A DNA stretch of 64,000 nt, taken from NCBI GenBank assembly GCA_020050685.1, contig JAGVKG010000064.1, positions 1 through 64,000 of the forward strand, read 5' to 3'. The DNA is from Candidatus Obscuribacterales bacterium (lineage in GTDB: Bacteria; Cyanobacteriota; Vampirovibrionia; Obscuribacterales; Obscuribacteraceae). The notes under the pieces were generated by a model, which saw only the letters and a list, made by a program, of their open reading frames with translations, searched no databases and was not told where the DNA came from. Position numbers and translations under genes: made by a program. Below are positions 44,526-53,439 of the stretch, in pieces; position 1 is the first letter of the stretch; each line of letters begins with the position of its first letter.

Positions 44526-45890
44526 GTGAAACTAACGGGACTATCGGAAGGTTTGCCTAAACCATTGCCCAAGAATCTGCTTTTGATTCTGGCAGTGTTA
44601 GCAGCCGCCATAATTGCTTTTGTGGTGTACAAAGTATTCTTTGAGCACAAGCCAGAAGCGCCGGTTTCGCAAGCTCTGAGTTTGCCGGTTGTGCGAGTGC
44701 AAAAGGCAATTTTGTTCCGCGAAGATCAAATTCCTGGTGAGATTCAGGCATATCAGGATGTTTTGATTTATCCTAAAGTTCCTGGATTCATCAAGTGGAT
44801 TGGTGTGGACCGTGGCTCGATTGTTCATGAAGGCGAGCCGATGGTCACCATGTACGCGCCTGAGTATTTAGCCAGAAAAGACGAAGCGCAAGCAATAGTT
44901 TCGCAAGCCAGAGCCCAATTGGCAGAAGGTGAATCAAAACTGGCTGCCGCACGCGCTCGCTGGCGGGAAGCAAATGCCCAGTTGCTTGGTGATGATTCTA
45001 CTTATCAAAGAGTCAAGGCTGCTTCATTGGTGCCAGGAGTGGTGGCAACCAACGAAGTAATTGTGCTTGGACAGCAAGTAGATCAAGATCGCCAAGCCGT
45101 TTCTACCTGGGAAAGCAATGTTAAAGCTGCTGAACATCTAGTGGTTGCCCTGCGTGATAATTTGAAAGCTGATACAAAGTCACTGGATAATTTCAGCGAC
45201 TTTGCCTCATATTTGCAAATCACGGCGCCATTTGATGGTTACATAACTGAGCGCAACATGCACGTTGGCAGTTTCGTCGGGCCATTGGGCACGGGTGCGT
45301 ATCCGGCAATTTGCCGCATTCAGCAATTGGATCTTTTGCGTATCGTTGCACCAGTGCCGGAACGTGATACCAATGGTGTGGTAATTGGTGCGCCGGTTGA
45401 TTTTTCTGTTTCTACTTTTCCTGATCAAAGATTTACCGGCACCGTTGCCAGGTTAGGAAATTATTTGGACAAAGCCACGCGAACCATGCCAGTGGAATTG
45501 AACTACAACAATCCGCCCGATAAGCCAGACAGGCGCATTTTGCCTGGAATGTTTTGCAAAGTTTATTGGCCGACAAGACGCACCGAGCCAACACTTTTTA
45601 TTCCGCAAACCGCTGTTGAATCAACACCTTTGGACACATTTGTTTGCCGCCTTGGGAAAGATAACAAAGTGGAACGCGTGAGCGTAACCAAAGGTCAAAT
45701 CATGGGCTCCATGATCGAAGTGTTCGGCAACATTCACGAAGGCGATTTGGTATTAGAAACCTCGACAGAAGAAATTGAACCAGGCACGGAAGTCCAACCA
45801 ATCATGGTTGAGAAAGACATCGAAGAAGAAAAGCGCAAGGAAGAACATCCCAAACGCAAATTGCACGGCGGTCTTCCCGCGCGTAGTTGA
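44526..45890 (+). CDS. RND efflux periplasmic adaptor (MFP/HlyD-like)
   Basis: A 454-residue membrane-fusion protein. GGGAG lies 6 bases before a GTG at 44526. An N-terminal membrane anchor (LLLILAVLAAAIIAFVVYKVF) precedes the lipoyl half (IYPKVPGFIKWIGVDRGSIVHEGEPMVTM), a long coiled-coil hairpin (about 110-220, ARAQLAEGESKLAAARARWREA), the second lipoyl half (ITAPFDGYITERNMHVGSFVG), and the beta-barrel domain (FPDQRFTGTVARLGNYLDKATRTMPVEL). The last residues are highly charged. Order tolC-RND-MFP differs from the more usual MFP-RND-tolC. Confidence 0.93.
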   Translation: MKLTGLSEGLPKPLPKNLLLILAVLAAAIIAFVVYKVFFEHKPEAPVSQALSLPVVRVQKAILFREDQIPGEIQAYQDVLIYPKVPGFIKWIGVDRGSIVHEGEPMVTMYAPEYLARKDEAQAIVSQARAQLAEGESKLAAARARWREANAQLLGDDSTYQRVKAASLVPGVVATNEVIVLGQQVDQDRQAVSTWESNVKAAEHLVVALRDNLKADTKSLDNFSDFASYLQITAPFDGYITERNMHVGSFVGPLGTGAYPAICRIQQLDLLRIVAPVPERDTNGVVIGAPVDFSVSTFPDQRFTGTVARLGNYLDKATRTMPVELNYNNPPDKPDRRILPGMFCKVYWPTRRTEPTLFIPQTAVESTPLDTFVCRLGKDNKVERVSVTKGQIMGSMIEVFGNIHEGDLVLETSTEEIEPGTEVQPIMVEKDIEEEKRKEEHPKRKLHGGLPARS

Positions 45891-45931
45891 TCAGCGAAGA
45901 CTCAGCGTAACGCAGCGCGAAAACGTTCGGA

Positions 45932-45952
45932 GGAGCTGCCTTTAGCAGCTCC
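45932..45952. terminator. Hairpin between convergent genes
   Basis: GGAGCTGC-CTTTA-GCAGCTCC is a perfect 8-bp stem between the efflux operon and the convergent orphan. No T-run is adjacent, so strength is uncertain; it could serve both strands. Confidence 0.5.
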
Positions 45953-45963
45953 GGAGAACTTAT

Positions 45964-46812
45964 TTAAGGCTTTCCTGAGCCGAGGCCTTGAGTCTGTAGC
46001 TGTGTAAAAGGCACTGACGAGGCCGGTACAAGTTTGGGGCCTTTCTTGTGCGGAATGTCTGCTGCAATGGACACACCGTTATTTACCGATTGTCCTTCTG
46101 AGCCAACAGCTTCAGCAATTTCCACATCGCTGAAGTCCGACTTGTTCCAAAGTGCTGCCTCAAAGTAAAGATGCTCACCAATCAGATCGCCTTCAATTGG
46201 TGTGCTGACGATTAAGGTCGTGATACCACTGTCGGAAAGCTGACCGATGCCGACAAGTTTGCGATCAGCACCAAGTCTGATTGAATGTCCATAGATTGGC
46301 TTCGCACCAGTGTTATTCTGCGACATTGCCAATGCCACCATTGCTCCTGGTTTGCCTTTAATTACAAATTCAGCTGGTTGCCCAAGCACCATTCTGCCTG
46401 GCAAATAAATACGCGATTGAACTAACTTTTCCGAAAGGCTATGAGTAGTAATGCTGCTCAAGCGATCTCTCAGCGAAGCGCGCTGTGTTGATGGCTGAAT
46501 GTCGTTTATATCAATTGGTGATGAATTGACAGCCGATGATTCGTCAGATGCTTTCATTTGACCAAGCGATGGTGCCATCGGCAACTTGAGCGAACTCGAT
46601 GAATTGCCATCCGCAAGATCAATCGTCATTTCATTGCCAGATTGCCCAGGCTGACTGCCAGCAGGTTTGCTAACTGGTGCGCCAAATGGAGTTGGCGTGG
46701 TCTTCAACAAATTCGGCGGTCCATAAACTTCCTGCGCCAAGCCTGCGCTCAGGCCTTGTTGCAAGCCGCCAAGCAGGATGAGTGATAACCAGAAAGTGCG
46801 ATGTTTTGACAT
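45964..46812 (-). CDS. Secreted protein of unknown function
   Basis: A 282-residue protein with a signal peptide (MSKHRTFWLSLILLGGLQQGLSAGLAQ). A Pro/Ser/Gly-rich linker runs to about residue 120, then a beta-rich domain (about 135-245; RIYLPGRMVLGQPAEFVIKGKPGAMVALAMS, TTLIVSTPIEGDLIGEHLYFEAALW) that resembles an immunoglobulin-like sandwich. No family recognised. It is convergent with the efflux operon and divergent from a small membrane protein. Confidence 0.7.
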   Translation of the reverse strand: MSKHRTFWLSLILLGGLQQGLSAGLAQEVYGPPNLLKTTPTPFGAPVSKPAGSQPGQSGNEMTIDLADGNSSSSLKLPMAPSLGQMKASDESSAVNSSPIDINDIQPSTQRASLRDRLSSITTHSLSEKLVQSRIYLPGRMVLGQPAEFVIKGKPGAMVALAMSQNNTGAKPIYGHSIRLGADRKLVGIGQLSDSGITTLIVSTPIEGDLIGEHLYFEAALWNKSDFSDVEIAEAVGSEGQSVNNGVSIAADIPHKKGPKLVPASSVPFTQLQTQGLGSGKP

Positions 46813-46874
46813 GTTCGTGTATGCTAAGAGTTGGTCAACATATTAACATTAGTCTCTGACATCGGGAAATTTGC

Positions 46875-47171
46875 GTGACGCAGGCAGATTTTAAACTACC
46901 CAAAGAGAACCCGCGCCGGATTATCGGCAGGCTACTTCGCCGTGCCCGCTTCTTGGTCTTGGACCGCGTTTTACTAATCGAGGCATTTTTTGTTGCCCTT
47001 TCCATTCACGTGCTTTTATTTCCCGTTCTCTGGGTAATGGGCTGGGCGCTGCCATGGCCAAAGTCCCCTGTGATTCAAACCATAATCGAATACGACCTGC
47101 GCAATTGGCCCGCCGTCAACAAACCCAAGCGCATCTTCAACGTCCGCCCGCCAGAATTGAACCAGCCGTAA
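46875..47171 (+). CDS. Small single-pass membrane protein
   Basis: A 98-residue protein starting with GTG (GGGA just upstream). A basic N-terminus (PRRIIGRLLRRARF) precedes one membrane helix (LLIEAFFVALSIHVLLFPVLWVMGWAL) and a short Pro/Trp/Asn-rich tail. The layout resembles the N-terminal anchor of TonB/TolA-like proteins with the rest missing, but there is no periplasmic domain, so this is only a suggestion. No family assigned. Confidence 0.6.
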   Translation: MTQADFKLPKENPRRIIGRLLRRARFLVLDRVLLIEAFFVALSIHVLLFPVLWVMGWALPWPKSPVIQTIIEYDLRNWPAVNKPKRIFNVRPPELNQP

Positions 47172-47331
47172 CCTAAAGTATTCCTCATCGGGCAATTCTG
47201 GTTGTCATGAAACGGCTCGCTGTGCTTGCTCTTGCGCATTTCAGCCTGCTTGAATCAAACAAATAATTCATGCGCCAGGCGCGCCAATCACCCAGATGCC
47301 CGTCCGCTTCTGAGGTAAGCTATAGAAGTTC

Positions 47332-47403
47332 GTAGGGTACAGTCGGAATGTGTTCCGTCGCGCGCGCATAGCGCTCGCGTCACGTGAACTGGGCGCACCC
47401 TAC
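47332..47403. repeat. Small element with GTAGGGT/ACCCTAC ends
   Basis: Seventy-two bases are bounded by GTAGGGT and its inverse ACCCTAC, with an inner GC-rich stretch GCGCGCGCATAGCGCTCGCG. It resembles small dispersed palindromic elements. It is the only copy in the window that I can see. Confidence 0.5.
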
Positions 47404-47406
47404 CAC

Positions 47407-47547
47407 ATGGCAAACCTAACTAGCTTGATCAAGAAAGTGACCTCGGACGAGTGCTTCACGATAACGGTTCTGCCCCCGCTGTGCCTACTAATTTTCTTGT
47501 ATGTTTGTTCGTACCTCGGCCTGGGCGGACTGCTCAGCAACTGGTAA
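47407..47547 (+). CDS. Possible 46-residue membrane peptide
   Basis: From the ATG at 47407 the frame encodes a short polar N-terminus (MANLTSLIKKVTSDE) and one membrane helix (ITVLPPLCLLIFLYVCSYLGLGGLL). No ribosome-binding site is visible, and the ATG falls right after the 47332-47403 repeat, so expression is doubtful. The frame also opens at 47350, inside that repeat. Apart from this and the repeat, 47172-47635 shows nothing recognisable. Confidence 0.35.
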   Translation: MANLTSLIKKVTSDECFTITVLPPLCLLIFLYVCSYLGLGGLLSNW

Positions 47548-47635
47548 GCCTGTGATTCTCTTTGAAAGTCGAACAGCCGCTCGTTAGTCGCGCATTTGCT
47601 TAGTTTGCCTCAAGGCGATACGATAATGCACGCTT

Positions 47636-48958
47636 ATGGACGCAATTCTCGTCGAACTCGGTATTATCTTTTTGCTTGTCATTGCTAACGGCATATTGGC
47701 AATGACGGAAATGGCAGTGGTCTCGGCGCGCAAATCCAGACTGCAAGAGTGGGCAGACGATGGCGATCAATCTGCCAAGCTGGCTCTGGAAATTGTTAAC
47801 GCACCAACTGAATTTCTTTCCACGGTTCAATTTGGTATCACGCTTGTCGGCATAATTGCCGGTACTTTCGGTGGTGCCACCATTGCCAAGGAGTTGGCTA
47901 TCTACTTGGCTGATGTTCCCTTCTTCGCTCCGTATGCTCATGCGACTGCGATTGCCATTGTCGTAACTGTCATAACCTATCTTTCTTTGGTAATTGGTGA
48001 ACTGGTACCCAAAAGAATTGCTCTGTATTCTCCCGAGTTAATTTCAAAACATCTCGCGGTTCCGATAAAAATATTGTCCAAACTCGTCAAGCCCATAGTT
48101 ACACTGCTCAGTTGGTCGACGAACTTTGTCTTAGGTACAGTTAGACTGGAACGACATGCCCAACCGGTAATAACGGAAGGCGAAATCGAGATATTGGTTG
48201 ATCAGGCAACCAAAGCCGGTATCTTTAAAGAGACAGAAGATAAAATGCTAAAGAGGGTGTTCACGTTAGGCAATCGCAAAGTTGCCTCACTCATGACCCC
48301 GCGCAAGGATGTTGTTTGGCTCGATGCAAACGCAAGCCAGGAAGAGATTCTCAAATTTGTTAGCACCTGCCAACATACTCGAATTCCGGTAGCTAAAGGA
48401 TCTATTGATCAAGTATTGGGGATATTCGAAACAAAGGAGATTGTTCGTCAATTCGCACAGGGTAAGGCAATTGATTTGCAATCCGTAATGCTTGAGCCAG
48501 TTTACGTTCCTGAAACCACGACACCTCTGGAATTGCTTGAGCGCTTCCGAGACGCGAAGCAGCGTGTTGCTCTTGTCTTGGATGAGTACGGCGCACTTTT
48601 GGGTCTGGTCAGTAGAGATGACGTATTCAAAGCGATTGCTGGTAGTTTGTTCGTTTTTGGTGAATTGCCGAAATGGAAAGCGAATAAGCAGGCGGATGGC
48701 TCATGGATTATCGATGGACAAATTCCGCTTGAGGAATTCAACAAAATTTTTGGCAAAGACAAGTTGCCGACAGATGAGATGGGTTCCTATCACACGCTGG
48801 CAGGATTCATCCTTAATAAGCTTGGGCACTTACCAAAAGAAAATGAGTCTTTTGATTACGAGGGGCTGCACTTCAAAATCACCGCCATGGATCTGCACAG
48901 AATCAACAAGGTGCTGGTCTCAAAGACAGCGCATTCCAAAGACCAAGGCCAAAGTTAA
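47636..48958 (+). CDS. Hemolysin C/CorC-family CNNM transporter (DUF21-CBS-CorC_HlyC)
   Basis: A 440-residue membrane protein. The DUF21/CNNM domain (about 1-190) has NGILAMTEMAVVSARKSRLQEWADDGD and several membrane helices, with GITLVGIIAGTFGGATIAKEL and LSLVIGELVPKRIAL. A CBS pair follows (about 205-330; MTPRKDVVWLD, RVALVLDEYGALLGLVSRDDVFKAI), then the C-terminal CorC_HlyC domain (SWIIDGQIPLEEFNKIFG). The family is linked to Mg2+/Co2+ handling and is often called hemolysin by history; haemolysis is not implied. It appears monocistronic. Confidence 0.93.
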   Translation: MDAILVELGIIFLLVIANGILAMTEMAVVSARKSRLQEWADDGDQSAKLALEIVNAPTEFLSTVQFGITLVGIIAGTFGGATIAKELAIYLADVPFFAPYAHATAIAIVVTVITYLSLVIGELVPKRIALYSPELISKHLAVPIKILSKLVKPIVTLLSWSTNFVLGTVRLERHAQPVITEGEIEILVDQATKAGIFKETEDKMLKRVFTLGNRKVASLMTPRKDVVWLDANASQEEILKFVSTCQHTRIPVAKGSIDQVLGIFETKEIVRQFAQGKAIDLQSVMLEPVYVPETTTPLELLERFRDAKQRVALVLDEYGALLGLVSRDDVFKAIAGSLFVFGELPKWKANKQADGSWIIDGQIPLEEFNKIFGKDKLPTDEMGSYHTLAGFILNKLGHLPKENESFDYEGLHFKITAMDLHRINKVLVSKTAHSKDQGQS

Positions 48959-48972
48959 CGAGAAATCGAGTA

Positions 48973-49833
48973 CTACAAACCGAGTTTCTTCAAACCGTCT
49001 TGCGCTTTTTGTTGCAGTTGTGGATCTTTGGTTAGGGAAATTGTTTGGCGGTATTCGCTGGCGGCATCGGTGTATTGTCTAAGGTACACGAGTGTGACAG
49101 CCTTTATGTAATGCGCCTCGGCATTGTTTGGATCTTTGGCTAAATAACCGGAGATTGATGCCAGACAGTTCTGATATTCTTGCGCGTTCAAGTAGATGAT
49201 TGCATCGCGCAAAGGATTGAGCTGGACGGTTGGTGTTTCGTCCTTAGGCTGATCTTTTGGAATCGGTGCTGCTTTCTTTGGTTTCTTGGCTGGCGGTTTC
49301 TTGGTTGGTTTTTTGGCACCCGGTGTTTCTGCCGGTTTCTTTGTCGGCGCAGTTGTCGTGGGTCCTTCACCTGGAGCAGTGGTCGCGGCAGTTGGCTCGA
49401 CCGGCTCAGGCGGTGGTGGTTGGTAATGTAACGGCACCGGATCCGGATTGATAATTGTTTGCGGCGTGACGTATTGCGGCTGCGGCGTGAAAAGACCTTT
49501 GAGCGGATTTGGCTCGCCCTGTGGCTGGGCAGGATTGGGATTCATGATTGTTTGCGGGTCGACGTATTGCGGCTGTGGCGTAAACATCCCCTGCAATTGA
49601 TTTTTCGCACCCTGCGGCTGCACCGGATCCGGATTCATTATTGTTTGCGGCGTGGGGTATTGTGGCTGCGGCGTGAACAATCCCTGCAGCGGATTCGTTT
49701 CCGGTTGTGGCAAGTCCGGCGCGTCCTGAGCCTGCGCGGCAGGTGCTGCATTAATAAGGATAGAAATTAGCGAAGTCAAAACTGGCGCAGCGTTTTGTGC
49801 CCAGACAGACCAACATTTGTTTTTCCAATTCAC
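48973..49833 (-). CDS. Secreted TPR protein with a triple 31-residue repeat
   Basis: A 286-residue protein. The N-terminal signal sequence is NAAPVLTSLISILINAAPAAQAQ. Residues 47-139 are three tandem 31-residue units, each with GLFTPQPQY or GMFTPQPQY and PQTIMNPDP-like cores. A Pro/Thr/Lys-rich linker (KKPTKKPPAKKPKK) follows, then about 85 residues of TPR-like helices (AIIYLNAQEYQNCLASISGYLAKDPNNAEAHYIKAVTLVYLRQYTDAASEYRQT). The Lys-Pro linker looks suited to wall or nucleic-acid contact. Function unknown; TPRs bind proteins. It is convergent with the CorC gene. Confidence 0.75.
   Translation of the reverse strand: MNWKNKCWSVWAQNAAPVLTSLISILINAAPAAQAQDAPDLPQPETNPLQGLFTPQPQYPTPQTIMNPDPVQPQGAKNQLQGMFTPQPQYVDPQTIMNPNPAQPQGEPNPLKGLFTPQPQYVTPQTIINPDPVPLHYQPPPPEPVEPTAATTAPGEGPTTTAPTKKPAETPGAKKPTKKPPAKKPKKAAPIPKDQPKDETPTVQLNPLRDAIIYLNAQEYQNCLASISGYLAKDPNNAEAHYIKAVTLVYLRQYTDAASEYRQTISLTKDPQLQQKAQDGLKKLGL
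49417..49695 (-). repeat. Three 93-bp in-frame tandem repeats
   Basis: These encode the three 31-residue Pro/Gln-rich units of the TPR protein. Units are similar but not identical, so the array is diverged. Its length is a whole number of codons. Confidence 0.8.
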
Positions 49834-49887
49834 CTTTATGCCCTACCAAAAAACTCAGACCGCCCACCTTGATTCTAGCCTATTGTC

Positions 49888-52833
49888 ATGATGAATTTGA
49901 ACTTTTTGGGACTTTCGCCGTCTTTATATATGGAAGCGCAAGTTGGAATCGCAAAATTCCTTCTGGCAGGCAAATTTAATGAGGGACAAAGTATGTTTTT
50001 TAGTATGCTAAGCAGCGTCGATTGCCCAGACAGCGCGGATTCTCCGAACGCTATGCCTGATGGCATTCGATCGATATCGTTTTATGCTCCGGAAGATGTC
50101 TGTAAAGAGATCTTATCTGGGCAATACTCTTTAGAGGATTTGTTCGTGACTCAGATGACACTAGGTAAAGAGTGGAAATTTCCTCTTGACGTTCAAATTG
50201 AAGAAGATTTAGTCAATGTGGCGTTTGGTTCTTCCTTGGTCGCCAAATTGTTGGTCAAGCGGGGAATCACAACTTGCGCGGAAGCGGAGAAGTTTCTCCA
50301 TCCGGAAAGCTATGTTGAGACCAGTGCCTTGGAATTGCCTGGTGTGGCTGATGCGGTTGTGAGAATCACGCAAGCAATTGAAAAAAACGAGCACATCACC
50401 GTGTATGGTGATTATGATGTGGATGGTGTGACTGGCACTTCTGTTCTCGTGTCTGTGCTGAAATTGCTCGGTGCAAATGTCAGTTATTACATTCCTAATC
50501 GCACGGATGAGGGCTACGGTCTGAATCTCAAAGCGGTGAGCGTTTTGGCGAGTAAGCGCCGTACTAAATTGATCATCACTTGTGATTGTGGCATTTCCAA
50601 TTTTGCGGAAATCAATTTTGCTAAGTCGCTTGGCGTGGATGCAATTGTTTGCGATCACCACACGATGCCGGACATGTTGCCGCCAGCGGTTGCCACTGTG
50701 CATCCAAAACTTTTGAATGAAGAGCATCCGCTTTTCCACCTGCCTGGAGTGGGCGTTGCATACAAAGTGTGTGAGGCGTTATTAGACGCAAAAGGCATGA
50801 AAGAAGAAGCAGACAAGCTGCTCGATTTCGTCACGCTCGGCATGATCGCGGACATGGTGCCGCTTGTGCGTGAGAATCGTTATTTGGTGCAAATTGGTTT
50901 GCCGAAATTGGCAGCATCGCCGAGACCTGGTATCAAAGCCTTGCTTGCGCAAGTTGGCAATAATGGATCTGCAAACAGTGCTGCCGGAACAGAGCTGGTT
51001 GGATTTGGTATTGCGCCGCGCATCAATGCAGTCGGGCGTTTGTCCGATGCAGAACAAGCCGTTGAGCTTTTGACGACGGATGATGCCGATCAAGCTGAGG
51101 AAATTGCTCGCAAACTGCAATTGGAAAATACGCGCAGACAAGAAATGTGCGAGAAGATATTTTTTGAAGCAGATCAAATGGTGGCAAGCCGCATCAATCT
51201 GGAAACGGACCGAGCCATATTTATCTACGACAAGGGATGGCACCACGGTGTGGTTGGCATTGTTGCCTCGCGCCTTGTGGAAAGGTACCACTTGCCTGTG
51301 TTCATTGGTGAACATCATGTGAATGAAGGTATGATAAAAGGTTCGGCGCGCGGAGTAGAAGGCATTGACCTTTACGAAGTGTTGAAAGCCAACGAGCATC
51401 TCTTGGTCAAATGGGGCGGTCACAAAATGGCTGCCGGATTTAGTTTAGAGGCAGACAAAGCAGAAGCTTTGTTGACAGGGCTTTCTTCAACTTGCAATCG
51501 CATGTTGGAAGGAAAGAGCCTGGCGCCAACTTTGGAAATAGATTCACAAGTTACTGCGCCGGAAGTCTCTCTCGAAGTTACACAATTGATTAGTCGGCTT
51601 GCTCCATTTGGCATTGGAAATAGAAAGCCAATGTTGGTTGTGAATGGTCTTACTTTTATGGGCGCGCGTGTGCTCGGTAAAGAAGGCAAGCATCATAGAT
51701 TGGCATTGAAGGATACTAAATCTGGCGCGCTTTTTGAGGCGGTAATGTGGAATAGCCGCAATCGCATTCCACAAGAAGGACAAAGTGTAGACATTGCTTT
51801 CACTCCGGAAGTGAATAGATTTAATGGTACGGAAAGATTGCAATTGGTGCTTGCCGATTGGCGCACCACAGGTGGTGCCCAGGTTCCAGCTCCGAAGATG
51901 GCAGAGCAAGTAAATTCTGCGCCGGCTCGTCCTGTCGTTCAGCCTGCGCCGCAGCCCAATCGCACAGAGGCTCCGGCTCAAGCGACAAGACAACCATCCG
52001 CAGAAATTTCGCAACCGCAAGTTCAAGCAAATGTTCAGGCAGCATCTCCCGCCGCAGCATCGCAGGAACCTGCAAAGCCAAGTGAAGTAATTCGCCCAAT
52101 TGCATCGGCAAAAACCAATTGGAAAGATCTTCGTGCATATAGCGATCCGCAAGCAGTGTTGGATAAGGCAGTTGCTAACCTTGGTAATCGCCTGGCAATA
52201 TTTGCTGAGTCATGTCCAAAAATTGCTAATGTCAATTTTGTTGATCGCGCGATGGATGGTTTGAATGCAAATCAAAAACATCTTTTGCTTTGGCAGTATC
52301 CACCAAGCTTGCAAGTGTTTCAAAGCATACTTGCTAAATCGCAAGCAAGTGAGATTTATATAGTAGGTGGTGCAGAAGAAGATGATCTTGACCCAAGTGT
52401 ATTTGTGCGCAAGCTTATGGCAATCGTGCGCTTTGCAGTCAATCAAAAAGATGGCGAAGCGGAAGGCGAAAAAATTGCTTGCGCCTTGGGTGTAAGTAAG
52501 ATGGCCGTTGCACTTGGATTGACGCTTTTGCGCAAGATTCATCTTATAGATTGGTTTGCCGAAGAAGGTTTGCTTTATTTGGATCTTCTTGGCGAGGCAT
52601 CGGGACGTCCACCCGAGCAGTATGAAAACCAGCCGGAGTTCCGCCAAATGGCTGCTTCCTTGAAAGAAGTTAAGGAATTCAGGATCTGGTGCGCGAAAAC
52701 TACCATCAAGGACATACAATTAGCACTTGCGCCTAATCAGATTAGGCTCAATTCTCAATCATCCGGGTCAGAGGAGTTCGCAGATGAGCCCAGCCAGCAC
52801 CAATTCGACACTGTATCCGCTAACTCAGACTAA
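49888..52833 (+). CDS. recJ: Single-stranded-DNA-specific exonuclease RecJ, extended
   Basis: A 981-residue RecJ, much longer than E. coli RecJ (577). Residues 1-90 are an unrecognised extension. The DHH core has VYGDYDVDGVTGTS (Mn2+-binding Asps, about 172-185), CDHHTMPD (about 257), the DHHA1 part with KGWHHGVVGIVASRL, and KWGGHKMAAGFS (nucleic-acid binding). An OB-like domain follows to about 660, then a Pro/Gln/Ala-rich linker (about 667-735), then about 245 residues with a possible winged-helix segment (EKIACALGVSKMAVALGLTLLRKIHLIDW). No clear ribosome-binding site is seen. The 3' end overlaps apt by 50 bases. Confidence 0.93.
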   Translation: MMNLNFLGLSPSLYMEAQVGIAKFLLAGKFNEGQSMFFSMLSSVDCPDSADSPNAMPDGIRSISFYAPEDVCKEILSGQYSLEDLFVTQMTLGKEWKFPLDVQIEEDLVNVAFGSSLVAKLLVKRGITTCAEAEKFLHPESYVETSALELPGVADAVVRITQAIEKNEHITVYGDYDVDGVTGTSVLVSVLKLLGANVSYYIPNRTDEGYGLNLKAVSVLASKRRTKLIITCDCGISNFAEINFAKSLGVDAIVCDHHTMPDMLPPAVATVHPKLLNEEHPLFHLPGVGVAYKVCEALLDAKGMKEEADKLLDFVTLGMIADMVPLVRENRYLVQIGLPKLAASPRPGIKALLAQVGNNGSANSAAGTELVGFGIAPRINAVGRLSDAEQAVELLTTDDADQAEEIARKLQLENTRRQEMCEKIFFEADQMVASRINLETDRAIFIYDKGWHHGVVGIVASRLVERYHLPVFIGEHHVNEGMIKGSARGVEGIDLYEVLKANEHLLVKWGGHKMAAGFSLEADKAEALLTGLSSTCNRMLEGKSLAPTLEIDSQVTAPEVSLEVTQLISRLAPFGIGNRKPMLVVNGLTFMGARVLGKEGKHHRLALKDTKSGALFEAVMWNSRNRIPQEGQSVDIAFTPEVNRFNGTERLQLVLADWRTTGGAQVPAPKMAEQVNSAPARPVVQPAPQPNRTEAPAQATRQPSAEISQPQVQANVQAASPAAASQEPAKPSEVIRPIASAKTNWKDLRAYSDPQAVLDKAVANLGNRLAIFAESCPKIANVNFVDRAMDGLNANQKHLLLWQYPPSLQVFQSILAKSQASEIYIVGGAEEDDLDPSVFVRKLMAIVRFAVNQKDGEAEGEKIACALGVSKMAVALGLTLLRKIHLIDWFAEEGLLYLDLLGEASGRPPEQYENQPEFRQMAASLKEVKEFRIWCAKTTIKDIQLALAPNQIRLNSQSSGSEEFADEPSQHQFDTVSANSD

Positions 52834-53353
52834 GTCTGATTGGCTCAAGAGCAAGATTCGCGACATTCCGGACTTTCCAAAACCGGGGATTGTATTCAAG
52901 GATCTGACAACTCTGCTCAAGGATGCCGAAGCATTGCGCTTGTGCATTGATGCATTGGCAGATAAGAGCAATGAGTTGAAGCCGGATTACATTGCCGGTG
53001 TTGAAGCAAGAGGATTTATTCTTGGCGCTGCTGTTGCGTACAAGTTGGGACTTGGCTTCGTGCCAATTCGCAAGCCAGGTAAGTTGCCACACAAGGTTGA
53101 AAAGGCTTCGTACGATTTAGAGTATGGAACCAACACTTTGGAAATTCACATCGATGCTGTGGAAAAAGGCAATCGCGTTGTCTTGATGGATGACTTGTTG
53201 GCAACGGGCGGAACTGCGCAAGCGGGTTGCGATCTTCTGACAAGAGTTGGCGCCAACGTCGTCGGTTTCGGCTTCGTCGTCGAGCTGGGCTTCCTAGGCG
53301 GCCGCGAAAAACTCCAAAAAGGCGTCGATACGTTTTCGTTGATCACTTATTAG
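52784..53353 (+). CDS. apt: Adenine phosphoribosyltransferase
   Basis: This 189-residue purine-salvage enzyme converts adenine and PRPP to AMP. It has IRDIPDFPKPGIVFKDLTTLL, GVEARGFILGAAVAYKLG, IRKPGKLPHK and the PRPP-binding VVLMDDLLATGGTAQAG. GAGGAG lies 7 bases before the ATG at 52784, so the start is inside the recJ coding sequence. The N-terminus has about 20 residues more than the short bacterial forms. recJ-apt adjacency is seen in many bacteria, where the RecJ-like gene precedes apt. Confidence 0.96.
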   Translation: MSPASTNSTLYPLTQTKSDWLKSKIRDIPDFPKPGIVFKDLTTLLKDAEALRLCIDALADKSNELKPDYIAGVEARGFILGAAVAYKLGLGFVPIRKPGKLPHKVEKASYDLEYGTNTLEIHIDAVEKGNRVVLMDDLLATGGTAQAGCDLLTRVGANVVGFGFVVELGFLGGREKLQKGVDTFSLITY

Positions 53354-53388
53354 TTAAGTAGACGACAGCCGTCTTTAGAAGTAACAAA

Positions 53389-53420
53389 AAAGAGTGCCAC
53401 CATTTATGGTGGCACTCTTT
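53389..53420. terminator. Bidirectional rho-independent terminator
   Basis: A 13-bp perfect stem AAAGAGTGCCACC/GGTGGCACTCTTT with a 6-base loop, A-run on one side and T-rich on the other. It lies between the convergent apt and OsmC-like genes and can serve both. Confidence 0.9.
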
Positions 53421-53439
53421 AAATTTCGCTGCCGAATTG

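Noticed and set aside
47201-47270. Nineteen-codon frame starting at an ATG after the small membrane protein gene
   Set aside because: Too short and without a ribosome-binding site.
49180-49770. Trp/Arg/Leu-rich open frames on the plus strand
   Set aside because: They are reverse readings of the Pro/Lys-rich and repeat regions of the TPR protein.
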